NCBI GenBank assembly: GCA_963675135.1
Contig: CAVLYN010000091.1
Span: 359,001 to 423,000, forward strand
From: Galeopsis tetrahit
Lineage: Eukaryota; Streptophyta; Magnoliopsida; Lamiales; Lamiaceae
DNA length: 64,000 bases
Reading direction: 5' to 3'
The notes under the pieces: generated by a model
Told to the model about the DNA's origin: nothing
Seen by the model: only the letters and a program-made list of their open reading frames with translations
Database searches by the model: none
Part shown: positions 51,501 to 61,083 of the stretch, piece after piece
Layout: the number at the start of each line of letters is the position of its first letter
How positions within the stretch are numbered: the first letter of the stretch is position 1
Program-made: the position numbers and the translations under genes

Positions 51501-53820
51501 CGGTTTTTGAATTTGAGGCCTCGGGTGCGGAGTTTTTGACGTCGTCGCCCATAGCCAAATTGCGCGCACGCTTGTGCGCCGTTTTTACAAAGTTTTCAGA
51601 TTGCCTCTCGGGTTTGAATTTCCCACTGAATTGGCCATAGAATCAATTGTGTCGAGACTGTTTTTGAATTTGAGGCCTCGGGTGCGGAGTTTTTGACGTC
51701 GTCGCCCATAGCCAAATTGCGCGCACGCTTGTGCGCCGTTTTTACAAAGTTTTCAGATTGCCTCTCGGGTTTGCATCTCTAGTTGAATTGGCCATAGAAT
51801 CAATTTTGTCGAGACGGTTTTTAATTTGAGGCCTCGGGTGCGGAGTTTTTGACGTCGTCGCCCATCGCCAAAATGCGCGCACGCTTGTGCGCCGTTTTTA
51901 CAAAGTTTTCAGATTGCCTCTCGGGTTTGCATTTCTAGCTAAAATTGGTCATAGAATCAATTGTGTCGAGACGGTTTTTGAATTTGAGGCCTCGGGTGCG
52001 GAGTTTTTGACGTCGTCGCCCATAGCCAAATTGCGCGCACGCTTGTGCACCGTTTTTACAAAGTTTTCAAATTGCTTCTCGGGTTTGCATTTCTAGCTAA
52101 AATTGGTCATAGAATCAATTGTGTCGAGACGGTTTTTGAATTTGAGGCCACGGGTGCGGAGTTTTTGACGTCGTCGCCCATAGCCAAATTGCGCGCACAC
52201 TTGTGCGCCGTTTTTACAAAGTTTTCAGATTGCCTCTCGGGTTTGCATTTCTATATGAATTGGCCATAGAATCAATTGTGTCGAGACGGGTTTTGAATTT
52301 CAGGTCTCGGGTGCGGAGTTTTTGACGTCGTCGCCCATAGCCAAACTTGCGCGCATGGTTGTGTGCCATTTTTACAAAGTTTTCAGATTGCCTCCCAAGT
52401 TTGCATCCCTCACTGAATTGGCCATAGAATCAATTGTGTCGAGACGGTTTTTGAATTTGAGGCCTCGGGTGCGGAGTTTTTGATGTCGTCGCCCATAGCC
52501 AAATTGCGCGCACGCTTGTGCGCCGTTTTTACAAAGTTTTCAGAATTCCTCTCGGGTTTGCATTTCTAGCTGAATTGGCCATAGAATCAATTTTGTCGAG
52601 ACGGTTTTTGAATTTGAGGCCTCGGGTGCGGAGTTTTTGACGTCGTCGCCCATAGCCAAATTGCGCGCACGCTTGTGCGCCGTTTTTACAAAGTTTTCAG
52701 ATTGCCTCTCGGGTTTGCATCTCTAGTTGAATTGGCCATAGAATCAATTTTGTCGAGACGGTTTTTAATTTGAGGCCTCGGGTGCGGAGTTTTTGACGTC
52801 GTCGCCCATCGCCAAAATGCGCGCACGCTTGTGCGCCGTTTTTACAAAGTTTTCAGATTGCCTCTCGGGTTTGCATTTCAAGCTAAAATTGGTCATAGAA
52901 TCAATTGTGTCGAGACGGTTTTTGAATTTGAGGCCTCGGGTGCGGAGTTTTTGACGTCGTCGCCCATAGCCAAATTGCGCGCACGCTTGTGCACCGTTTT
53001 TACAAAGTTTTCAAATTGCTTCTCGGGTTTGCATTTCTAGCTAAAATTGGTCATAGAATCAATTGTGTCGAGACGGTTTTTGAATTTGAGGCCACGGGTG
53101 CGGAGTTTTTGACGTCGTCGCCCATAGCCAAATTGCGCGCACACTTGTGCGCCGTTTTTACAAAGTTTTCAGATTGCCTCTCGGGTTTGCATTTCTATAT
53201 GAATTGGCCATAGAATCAATTGTGTCGAGACGGGTTTTGAATTTCAGGTCTCGGGTGCGGAGTTTTTGACGTCGTCGCCCATAGCCAAACTTGCGCGCAT
53301 GGTTGTGTGCCATTTTTACAAAGTTTTCAGATTGCCTCCCAAGTTTGCATCCCTCACTGAATTGGCCATAGAATCAATTGTGTCGAGACGGTTTTTGAAT
53401 TTGAGGCCTCGGGTGCGGAGTTTTTGATGTCGTCGCCCATAGCCAAATTGCGCGCACGCTTGTGCGCCGTTTTTACAAAGTTTTCAGAATTCCTCTCGGG
53501 TTTGCATTTCTAGCTGAATTGGCCATAGAATCAATTTTGTCGAGACGGTTTTTGAATTTGAGGCCTCGGGTGCGGAGTTTTTGACGTCGTCGCCCCTAAC
53601 CAAATTGCGCGCACGCTTGTGCGCCGTTTTTACAAAGTTTTCAGATTGCCATTCGGGTTTGCATTTCTAGCTGAATTGGCCATAGAATCAATTGTGTCGA
53701 GACGGTTTTTGAATTTGAGGCCTCGGGTGCGGAGTTTTTGACGTCGTCGCCCATAGCCAAATTGCGCGCACGCTTGTGCGCCGTTTTTACAAAGTTTTCA
53801 GATTGCCTCTCGGGTTTGCA
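45551..53820 (+). repeat. Satellite zone VI, left part, recurring block with 2045-, 1572-, 1886- and 944-bp steps
   Basis: A characteristic run recurs: a monomer with a 1-bp deletion (GACGGTTTTTAATTTG), then GCCAAAATGCGC, then GCTTGTGCACC, then GAGGCCACGGG, then a CATGG-type monomer, then AGAATTCCTC. The deleted monomer occurs near 46314, 48359, 49930, 51817 and 52751 in this part, giving steps of 13, 10, 12 and 6 monomers. The block 45.6-47.3 kb corresponds to 47.6-49.4 kb. A 314-bp dimer is duplicated near 50.95-51.58 kb, marked by TTTACAATGTTTTC at both copies. Variable step lengths with a shared core point to repeated unequal exchange from one founder block. Confidence 0.78.
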
Positions 53821-56808
53821 TTTCTAGCTGAATTGGCCATAGAATCAATTTTGTCGAGACGATTTCTGAATTTGAGGCCTCGGGTGCGGAGTTTTTGACG
53901 TCGTCGCCCATCGCCAAATTGCACGCACGCTTGTGCGCCGTTTTTACAAAGTTTTCAGATTGCCTCTCGGGTTTGCATTTCTAGCTGAATTGGTCATAGA
54001 ATCAATTGTGTCGAGACGGTTTTTGAATTTGAGGCCTCGGGTGCGGAGTTTTTGACGTCGTCGCCCATAGCCAAATTGCGCGCACGCTTGTGCGCCGTTT
54101 TTACAAAGTTTTCAGATTGCCTCTCGGGTTTGCATTCCTAGCTAAAATTGGTCATAGAATCAATTGTGTCGAGACGGTTTTTGAATTTGAGGCCTCGGGT
54201 GCGGAGTTTTTGACGTCGTCGCCCATAGCCAAATTGCGCGCACGCTTGTGCGCCGTTTTTACAAAGTTTTCAGATTGCCTCTCGGGTTTGAATTTCCCAC
54301 TGAATTGGCCATAGAATCAATTGTGTCGAGACTGTTTTTGAATTTGAGGCCTCGGGTGCGGAGTTTTTGACGTCGTCGCCCATAGCCAAATTGCGCGCAC
54401 GCTTGTGCGCCGTTTTTACAAAGTTTTCAGATTGCCTCTCGGGTTTGCATCTCTAGTTGAATTGGCCATAGAATCAATTTTGTCGAGACGGTTTTTAATT
54501 TGAGGCCTCGGGTGCGGAGTTTTTGACGTCGTCGCCCATCGCCAAAATGCGCGCACGCTTGTGCGCCGTTTTTACAAAGTTTTCAGATTGCCTCTCGGGT
54601 TTGCATTTCTAGCTAAAATTGGTAATAGAATCAATTGTGTCGAGACGGTTTTTGAATTTGAGGCCTCGGGTGCGGAGTTTTTGACGTCGTCGCCCATAGC
54701 CAAATTGCGCGCACGCTTGTGCACCGTTTTTACAAAGTTTTCAAATTGCTTCTCGGGTTTGCATTTCTAGCTAAAATTGGTCATAGAATCAATTGTGTCG
54801 AGACGGTTTTTGAATTTGAGGCCACGGGTGCGGAGTTTTTGACGTCGTCGCCCATAGCCAAATTGCGCGCACACTTGTGCGCCGTTTTTACAAAGTTTTC
54901 AGATTGCCTCTCGGGTTTGCATTTCTATATGAATTGGCCATAGAATCAATTGTGTCGAGACGGGTTTTGAATTTCAGGCCTCGGGTGCGGAGTTTTTGAC
55001 GTCGTCGCCCATAGCCAAACTTGCGCGCATGGTTGTGTGCCATTTTTACAAAGTTTTCAGATTGCCTCCCAAGTTTGCATCCCTCACTGAATTGGCCATA
55101 GAATCAATTGTGTCGAGACGGTTTTTGAATTTGAGGCCTCGGGTGCGGAGTTTTTGATGTCGTCGCCCATAGCCAAATTGCGCGCACGCTTGTGCGCCGT
55201 TTTTACAAAGTTTTCAGAATTCCTCTCGGGTTTGCATTTCTAGCTGAATTGGCCATAGAATCAATTTTGTCGAGACGGTTTTTGAATTTGAGGCCTCGGG
55301 TGCGGAGTTTTTGACGTCGTCGCCCCTAACCAAATTGCGCGCACGCTTGTGCGCCGTTTTTACAAAGTTTTCAGATTGCCATTCGGGTTTGCAGTTCTAG
55401 CTGAATTGGCCATAGAATCAATTGTGTCGAGACGGTTTTTGAATTTGAGGCCTCGGGTGCGGATTTTTTGACGTCGTCGCCCATAGCCAAATTGCGCGCA
55501 CGCTTGTGCGCCGTTTTTACAAAGTTTTCAGATTGCCTCTCGGGTTTGCATTTCTAGCTGAATTGGCCATAGAATCAATTTTGTCGAGACGATTTTTGAA
55601 TTTGAGGCCTCGGGTGCGGAGTTTTTAACGTCGTCGCCCATCGCCAAATTGCACGCACGCTTGTGCGCCGTTTTTACAAAGTTTTCAGATTGCCTCTCGG
55701 GTTTGCATTTCTAGCTGAATTGGTCATAGAATCAATTGTGTCGAGACGGTTTTTGAATTTGAGGCCTCGGGTGCGGAGTTTTTGACGTCGTCGCCCATAG
55801 CCAAATTGCGCGCACGCTTGTGCGCCGTTTTTACAAAGTTTTCAGATTCCCTCTCGGGTTTGCATTTCTAGCTGAATTGGCCATAGAATCAATTGTGTCG
55901 AGACGGTTTTTGAATTTGAGGCCTCGGGTGCGGAGTTTTTGACGTCGTCGCCCATAGCCAAATTGCGCGCACGCTTGTGCGCCGTTTTTACAAAGTTTTC
56001 AGATTGCCTCTCGGGTTTGCATTCCTAGCTGAATTGGCCATAGAATCAATTGTGTCGAGACGGTTTTTGAATTTGAGGCCTCGGGTGCAGAGTTTTTGAC
56101 GTCGTCGCCCATAGTCAAATTGCGCGCACGCTTGTGCGCCGTTTTTACAAAGTATTCAGATTGCCTCTCGGGTTTGCATTTCTAGCTGAATTGGCCATAG
56201 AATCAATTGTGTCGAGACGGTTTTTGAATTTGAGGCCTCGGGTGCGGAGTTTTTGACGTCGTCGCCCATAGCCAAATTGCGCGCACGCTTGTTAGCCGTT
56301 TTTACAAAGTTTTCAAATTGCCTCTCGGGTTTGCATTTCTAGCTAAAATTGGTCATAGAATCAATTGTGTCGAGACGGTTTTTGAATTTGAGGCCTCGGG
56401 TGCGGAGTTTTTGACGTCGTCGCCAATAGCCAAATTGCGCGCACGCTTGTGCGCCGTTTTTACAAAGTTTTCAGATTGCCTCTCGGGTTTGAATTTCCCA
56501 CTGAATTGGCCATAGAATCAATTGTGTCGAGACGGTTTTTGAATTTGAGGCCTCGGGTGCGGAGTTTTTGACGTCGTCGCCCATAGCCAAATTGCGCGCA
56601 CGCTTGTGCGCCGTTTTTACAAAGTTTTCAGATTGCCTCTCGGGTTTGCATTTCTAGCTGAATTGGCCATAGAATCAATTTTGTCGAGACGGTTTTTGAA
56701 TTTGAGGCCTCGGGTGCGGAGTTTTTGACGTCGTCGCCCATAGCCAAATTGCGCGCACGCTTGTGCGCCGTTTTTACAAAGTTTTCAGATTGCCTCTCGG
56801 GTTTGCAT
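53821..56808 (+). repeat. Tandem segmental duplication, copy 1 (2987 bp, 19 monomers)
   Basis: This is the first of two adjacent 19-monomer blocks. Shared rare variants at +2987: GACGATTTCTG near 53859/56846, GGTAATAGAATC near 54622/57609, GGATTTTTTGACG near 55462/58449, GATTCCCTCTCGG near 55845/58832 and GCTTGTTAGCCG near 56288/59275. The left limit is set by GCATTTCTAG versus GCATATCTAG near 53820/56807. I saw no difference between the copies in the stretches compared inside the unit. Confidence 0.87.
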
Positions 56809-59730
56809 ATCTAGCTGAATTGGCCATAGAATCAATTTTGTCGAGACGATTTCTGAATTTGAGGCCTCGGGTGCGGAGTTTTTGACGTCGTCGCCCATCG
56901 CCAAATTGCACGCACGCTTGTGCGCCGTTTTTACAAAGTTTTCAGATTGCCTCTCGGGTTTGCATTTCTAGCTGAATTGGTCATAGAATCAATTGTGTCG
57001 AGACGGTTTTTGAATTTGAGGCCTCGGGTGCGGAGTTTTTGACGTCGTCGCCCATAGCCAAATTGCGCGCACGCTTGTGCGCCGTTTTTACAAAGTTTTC
57101 AGATTGCCTCTCGGGTTTGCATTCCTAGCTAAAATTGGTCATAGAATCAATTGTGTCGAGACGGTTTTTGAATTTGAGGCCTCGGGTGCGGAGTTTTTGA
57201 CGTCGTCGCCCATAGCCAAATTGCGCGCACGCTTGTGCGCCGTTTTTACAAAGTTTTCAGATTGCCTCTCGGGTTTGAATTTCCCACTGAATTGGCCATA
57301 GAATCAATTGTGTCGAGACTGTTTTTGAATTTGAGGCCTCGGGTGCGGAGTTTTTGACGTCGTCGCCCATAGCCAAATTGCGCGCACGCTTGTGCGCCGT
57401 TTTTACAAAGTTTTCAGATTGCCTCTCGGGTTTGCATCTCTAGTTGAATTGGCCATAGAATCAATTTTGTCGAGACGGTTTTTAATTTGAGGCCTCGGGT
57501 GCGGAGTTTTTGACGTCGTCGCCCATCGCCAAAATGCGCGCACGCTTGTGCGCCGTTTTTACAAAGTTTTCAGATTGCCTCTCGGGTTTGCATTTCTAGC
57601 TAAAATTGGTAATAGAATCAATTGTGTCGAGACGGTTTTTGAATTTGAGGCCTCGGGTGCGGAGTTTTTGACGTCGTCGCCCATAGCCAAATTGCGCGCA
57701 CGCTTGTGCACCGTTTTTACAAAGTTTTCAAATTGCTTCTCGGGTTTGCATTTCTAGCTAAAATTGGTCATAGAATCAATTGTGTCGAGACGGTTTTTGA
57801 ATTTGAGGCCACGGGTGCGGAGTTTTTGACGTCGTCGCCCATAGCCAAATTGCGCGCACACTTGTGCGCCGTTTTTACAAAGTTTTCAGATTGCCTCTCG
57901 GGTTTGCATTTCTATATGAATTGGCCATAGAATCAATTGTGTCGAGACGGGTTTTGAATTTCAGGCCTCGGGTGCGGAGTTTTTGACGTCGTCGCCCATA
58001 GCCAAACTTGCGCGCATGGTTGTGTGCCATTTTTACAAAGTTTTCAGATTGCCTCCCAAGTTTGCATCCCTCACTGAATTGGCCATAGAATCAATTGTGT
58101 CGAGACGGTTTTTGAATTTGAGGCCTCGGGTGCGGAGTTTTTGATGTCGTCGCCCATAGCCAAATTGCGCGCACGCTTGTGCGCCGTTTTTACAAAGTTT
58201 TCAGAATTCCTCTCGGGTTTGCATTTCTAGCTGAATTGGCCATAGAATCAATTTTGTCGAGACGGTTTTTGAATTTGAGGCCTCGGGTGCGGAGTTTTTG
58301 ACGTCGTCGCCCCTAACCAAATTGCGCGCACGCTTGTGCGCCGTTTTTACAAAGTTTTCAGATTGCCATTCGGGTTTGCAGTTCTAGCTGAATTGGCCAT
58401 AGAATCAATTGTGTCGAGACGGTTTTTGAATTTGAGGCCTCGGGTGCGGATTTTTTGACGTCGTCGCCCATAGCCAAATTGCGCGCACGCTTGTGCGCCG
58501 TTTTTACAAAGTTTTCAGATTGCCTCTCGGGTTTGCATTTCTAGCTGAATTGGCCATAGAATCAATTTTGTCGAGACGATTTTTGAATTTGAGGCCTCGG
58601 GTGCGGAGTTTTTAACGTCGTCGCCCATCGCCAAATTGCACGCACGCTTGTGCGCCGTTTTTACAAAGTTTTCAGATTGCCTCTCGGGTTTGCATTTCTA
58701 GCTGAATTGGTCATAGAATCAATTGTGTCGAGACGGTTTTTGAATTTGAGGCCTCGGGTGCGGAGTTTTTGACGTCGTCGCCCATAGCCAAATTGCGCGC
58801 ACGCTTGTGCGCCGTTTTTACAAAGTTTTCAGATTCCCTCTCGGGTTTGCATTTCTAGCTGAATTGGCCATAGAATCAATTGTGTCGAGACGGTTTTTGA
58901 ATTTGAGGCCTCGGGTGCGGAGTTTTTGACGTCGTCGCCCATAGCCAAATTGCGCGCACGCTTGTGCGCCGTTTTTACAAAGTTTTCAGATTGCCTCTCG
59001 GGTTTGCATTCCTAGCTGAATTGGCCATAGAATCAATTGTGTCGAGACGGTTTTTGAATTTGAGGCCTCGGGTGCAGAGTTTTTGACGTCGTCGCCCATA
59101 GTCAAATTGCGCGCACGCTTGTGCGCCGTTTTTACAAAGTATTCAGATTGCCTCTCGGGTTTGCATTTCTAGCTGAATTGGCCATAGAATCAATTGTGTC
59201 GAGACGGTTTTTGAATTTGAGGCCTCGGGTGCGGAGTTTTTGACGTCGTCGCCCATAGCCAAATTGCGCGCACGCTTGTTAGCCGTTTTTACAAAGTTTT
59301 CAAATTGCCTCTCGGGTTTGCATTTCTAGCTAAAATTGGTCATAGAATCAATTGTGTCGAGACGGTTTTTGAATTTGAGGCCTCGGGTGCGGAGTTTTTG
59401 ACGTCGTCGCCAATAGCCAAATTGCGCGCACGCTTGTGCGCCGTTTTTACAAAGTTTTCAGATTGCCTCTCGGGTTTGAATTTCCCACTGAATTGGCCAT
59501 AGAATCAATTGTGTCGAGACGGTTTTTGAATTTGAGGCCTCGGGTGCGGAGTTTTTGACGTCGTCGCCCATAGCCAAATTGCGCGCACGCTTGTGCGCCG
59601 TTTTTACAAAGTTTTCAGATTGCCTCTCGGGTTTGCATTTCTAGCTGAATTGGCCATAGAATCAATTTTGTCGAGACGGTTTTTGAATTTGAGGCTTCGG
59701 GTGCGGAGTTTTTGACGTCGTCGCCCCTAA
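56809..59730 (+). repeat. Tandem segmental duplication, copy 2, ending just before the retroelement
   Basis: This is the second copy of the 2987-bp block. Agreement with copy 1 begins to break near 59694 (GGCTTCGG for GGCCTCGG) and ends near 59727, where CGCCCCTAACC replaces CGCCCATAGCC. The last partial monomer (59731-59796) belongs to another subtype, so the retroelement did not insert exactly at the duplication edge but about 70-100 bp beyond it. Confidence 0.85.
59592..59607. other. Conserved dyad in the satellite monomer (representative copy)
   Basis: Most monomers contain GCGCAC-GCTT-GTGCGC, a perfect 6-bp inverted repeat around a 4-nt centre (consensus positions 56-71), flanked on the left by the alternating GCGCGC. 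The position given is one example near the right end. The dyad recurs with the monomer period across the array, and the commonest damage is CG to CA or TG (GCACAC, GTGCACC, GTACGCC). Whether it forms a hairpin or is bound by a protein is not known from the sequence. Confidence 0.75.
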
Positions 59731-59791
59731 CCAAATTGCGCACACGCTTGTGCGCCGTTTTTACAAAGTTTTCAGATTGCCATTCGGGTTT

Positions 59792-59796
59792 GCATT
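59792..59796. other. Candidate target-site duplication, GCATT
   Basis: These five bases of satellite lie directly outside the LTR end. Copia elements normally make 5-bp target duplications, so GCATT followed by satellite starting TCTAG is expected beyond the 5' LTR to the right of the window. Only one side is visible, so this is a prediction. If the boundary were shifted by a base or two, the duplicated bases would change accordingly. Confidence 0.4.
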
Positions 59797-60441
59797 TGTA
59801 GGTCCCTAAGTTGAGTTAATATCGAGGGAAGCTAAAGAAAATGTCTAGAGGGGGGTGAATAGACTTTTCTAAAATCTTTCGATATATCAGAATTACAATG
59901 TGCGGAATACGAAATTAACAATGAGCCCAATTAAAGTTTATACTCAACTTAATTCGAGAACTCTGTTTTATGTATACTCAGCTAGTCTAGTTCAGTTATG
60001 TAATTCAATTAACTAAACAATTAATCAATTAAACAACAAACAAAACAGTAAAGTAAATCAAACACGAGATTTATAGTGGTTCGACAACTTGTCTACATCC
60101 ACTCTCACAAACCCAGTTGTGAAATTCTTATTAACTCTTCCAATCGAGTAATATGTTCTTGTGGCTTTAAGTCCCAAGAAATAAGACTTAGATCTTTTCG
60201 ATTATATCTCTAGATATATCTTCGATCTTACTAGCTATTTTACAAGTAACTAACAACTTGAAACAATAAACGAAAATAAAACTTCTCTTCGTTCAGTAGT
60301 AGCCTTCTGATTTCTTCACTTGACTTGTGTAGCTTCACTTTCTGAACTTCAATCTCTGAGAGTAAACTTCGAATATATCTTTTCTTCGAGTATGTAAATT
60401 TCCAGTGTATCAGTTGTCTTCAAATGATCACCACCATGAAG

Positions 60442-60451
60442 TATTTATAAA
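60442..60451 (-). promoter_or_regulatory. Candidate TATA box of the LTR promoter
   Basis: The minus strand reads TTTATAAATA, a strong match to a plant TATA element, about 630 bp into the LTR. Transcription would be expected to start roughly 25-35 bp downstream, near 60410-60418, heading left towards the satellite. In the 5' copy of the LTR the same box would drive the genomic transcript. Confidence 0.6.
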
Positions 60452-60620
60452 CTTCTGAAATCAAGAACTAATCAGTTGTAACCAACTTTTCTTGATAACT
60501 ACCTTCAACTGAATCTTCTTATCCATATACGCGTTTCTTGTTGTGTATTAGTTATTCCATAACTAACTTTTATATCTTTATCTTTTCACGCGCTTCTAAC
60601 TAACTATCTTCACGTTGACT

Positions 60621-60678
60621 TGTCTTGAGTAGACTTGTATGTACTTGTCTTGTCTTGTAGTCCTCCTGTCTTGAGTAG
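60621..60678 (-). promoter_or_regulatory. Direct repeats in the LTR U3 region
   Basis: The 12-mer TGTCTTGAGTAG (plus strand) occurs at 60621-60632 and 60667-60678, embedded in further CTTGTCTTG-like copies. On the element's strand it reads CTACTCAAGACA and lies about 170-230 bp upstream of the TATA box. Short repeats at this place in Copia LTRs often act as enhancer elements. That function is inferred by analogy. Confidence 0.4.
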
Positions 60679-61083
60679 TAGACTTCAACTCTTCTTGTCT
60701 GGTCTTCCTATTTCAATCAGTAGATTATACTAAACCTATTAAGACTATTACATTACTTTAAGCTTCTTGTTATAAAGCTTAGTCAACTTATAAAACTATA
60801 CAAAGAATCTATCTATTACATTTAAAATCATGAGCTCTATACAACAATTAAATAGCTCAGTAACAAACTTAAACAAATACTGTAAACTCATATGAAGTAC
60901 TTATAAATTGTACTTATCTTTTGTCTTTTGAATTCTACTGATCTGCTCAAGATGACTTCAACTTAACTAGACTAGATCAGTCAACACATAGAAAATATTC
61001 AAGTCTTCTTTTGGCTTATCAAAACTTTATCTTTTATCTTTTATTCATCATTTAGGACTTGTTCTAGGATTCATATCCCAACA

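Larger units (their letters stand above)
1..59796 (+). repeat. 157/158-bp tandem satellite array, about 380 monomers
   Basis: The whole interval is one head-to-tail satellite in a single orientation. Landmarks such as GTGCGCCG, GACGTC and GGCCAT recur every 157 or 158 bp without a break, and landmark distances throughout are whole multiples of about 157.3. Counting from the G of GAATTTGAGG, the consensus is 157 bp with 41 G and 34 C (47.8% GC). Monomers with TAGCTAAAATTGGTC in place of TAGCTGAATTGGCC are 1 bp longer. Each monomer holds three T5 tracts and the hexamer palindromes AGGCCT, GACGTC, GCGCGC, TGGCCA and CAATTG. The array is open at the left window edge and ends on the right at a retroelement. 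It contains no gene that I can support. The roughly nucleosomal unit size and length suggest a centromeric or heterochromatic satellite. That role is inferred, and I do not recognise the family. Confidence 0.97.
59797..61083 (-). repeat. 3' LTR (1287 bp)
   Basis: The minus-strand LTR starts TGTTGG at 61083, immediately after the polypurine tract, and ends CCTACA at 59797 where satellite resumes. The ends are TG...CA with an imperfect short inverted terminal repeat (TGTTGG versus TGTAGG). It is AT-rich, in contrast with the satellite. A TATA box at 60442-60451 divides it into about 670 bp of U3 and about 615 bp of R plus U5. Two stretches resemble sequences I know from plant Copia LTRs: TAGTGGTTCGACAAC near 60074 and CTAGAGGGGGGTGAAT near 59845 (plus strand). 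The left boundary could move by a few bases because TTTGTAG also occurs as a rare satellite variant (GCATTTGTAG near 34157 and 40764). Confidence 0.85.

Noticed and set aside
451..59502. Dozens of 65-78-residue plus-strand frames, nearly all beginning at GTG and reading through two neighbouring monomers
   Set aside because: They arise wherever a 158-bp monomer with TAGCTAAAATTGG removes a stop codon. The monomer length is not a multiple of three, so the same DNA is read in two frames within one 'protein'. Nearly all start at GTG, and they track the repeat, not a gene.
1..59796. CRISPR array or ribosomal intergenic-spacer subrepeats as explanations of the tandem repeat
   Set aside because: There are no unique spacers between repeats, and the monomers abut directly. 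No rRNA sequence or promoter is present, and 60 kb of a single monomer is far beyond a usual spacer subrepeat block.
1..59796. Telomere repeat or a CENP-B box in the monomer
   Set aside because: No TTTAGGG run is present, and no part of the consensus resembles the mammalian CENP-B box.
1..59796. Helical phasing of the three T5 tracts (spacings 49, 79 and 29 bp)
   Set aside because: The spacings fit about 9.8 bp per turn but not 10.2-10.5, so I do not claim curvature or nucleosome phasing from them.
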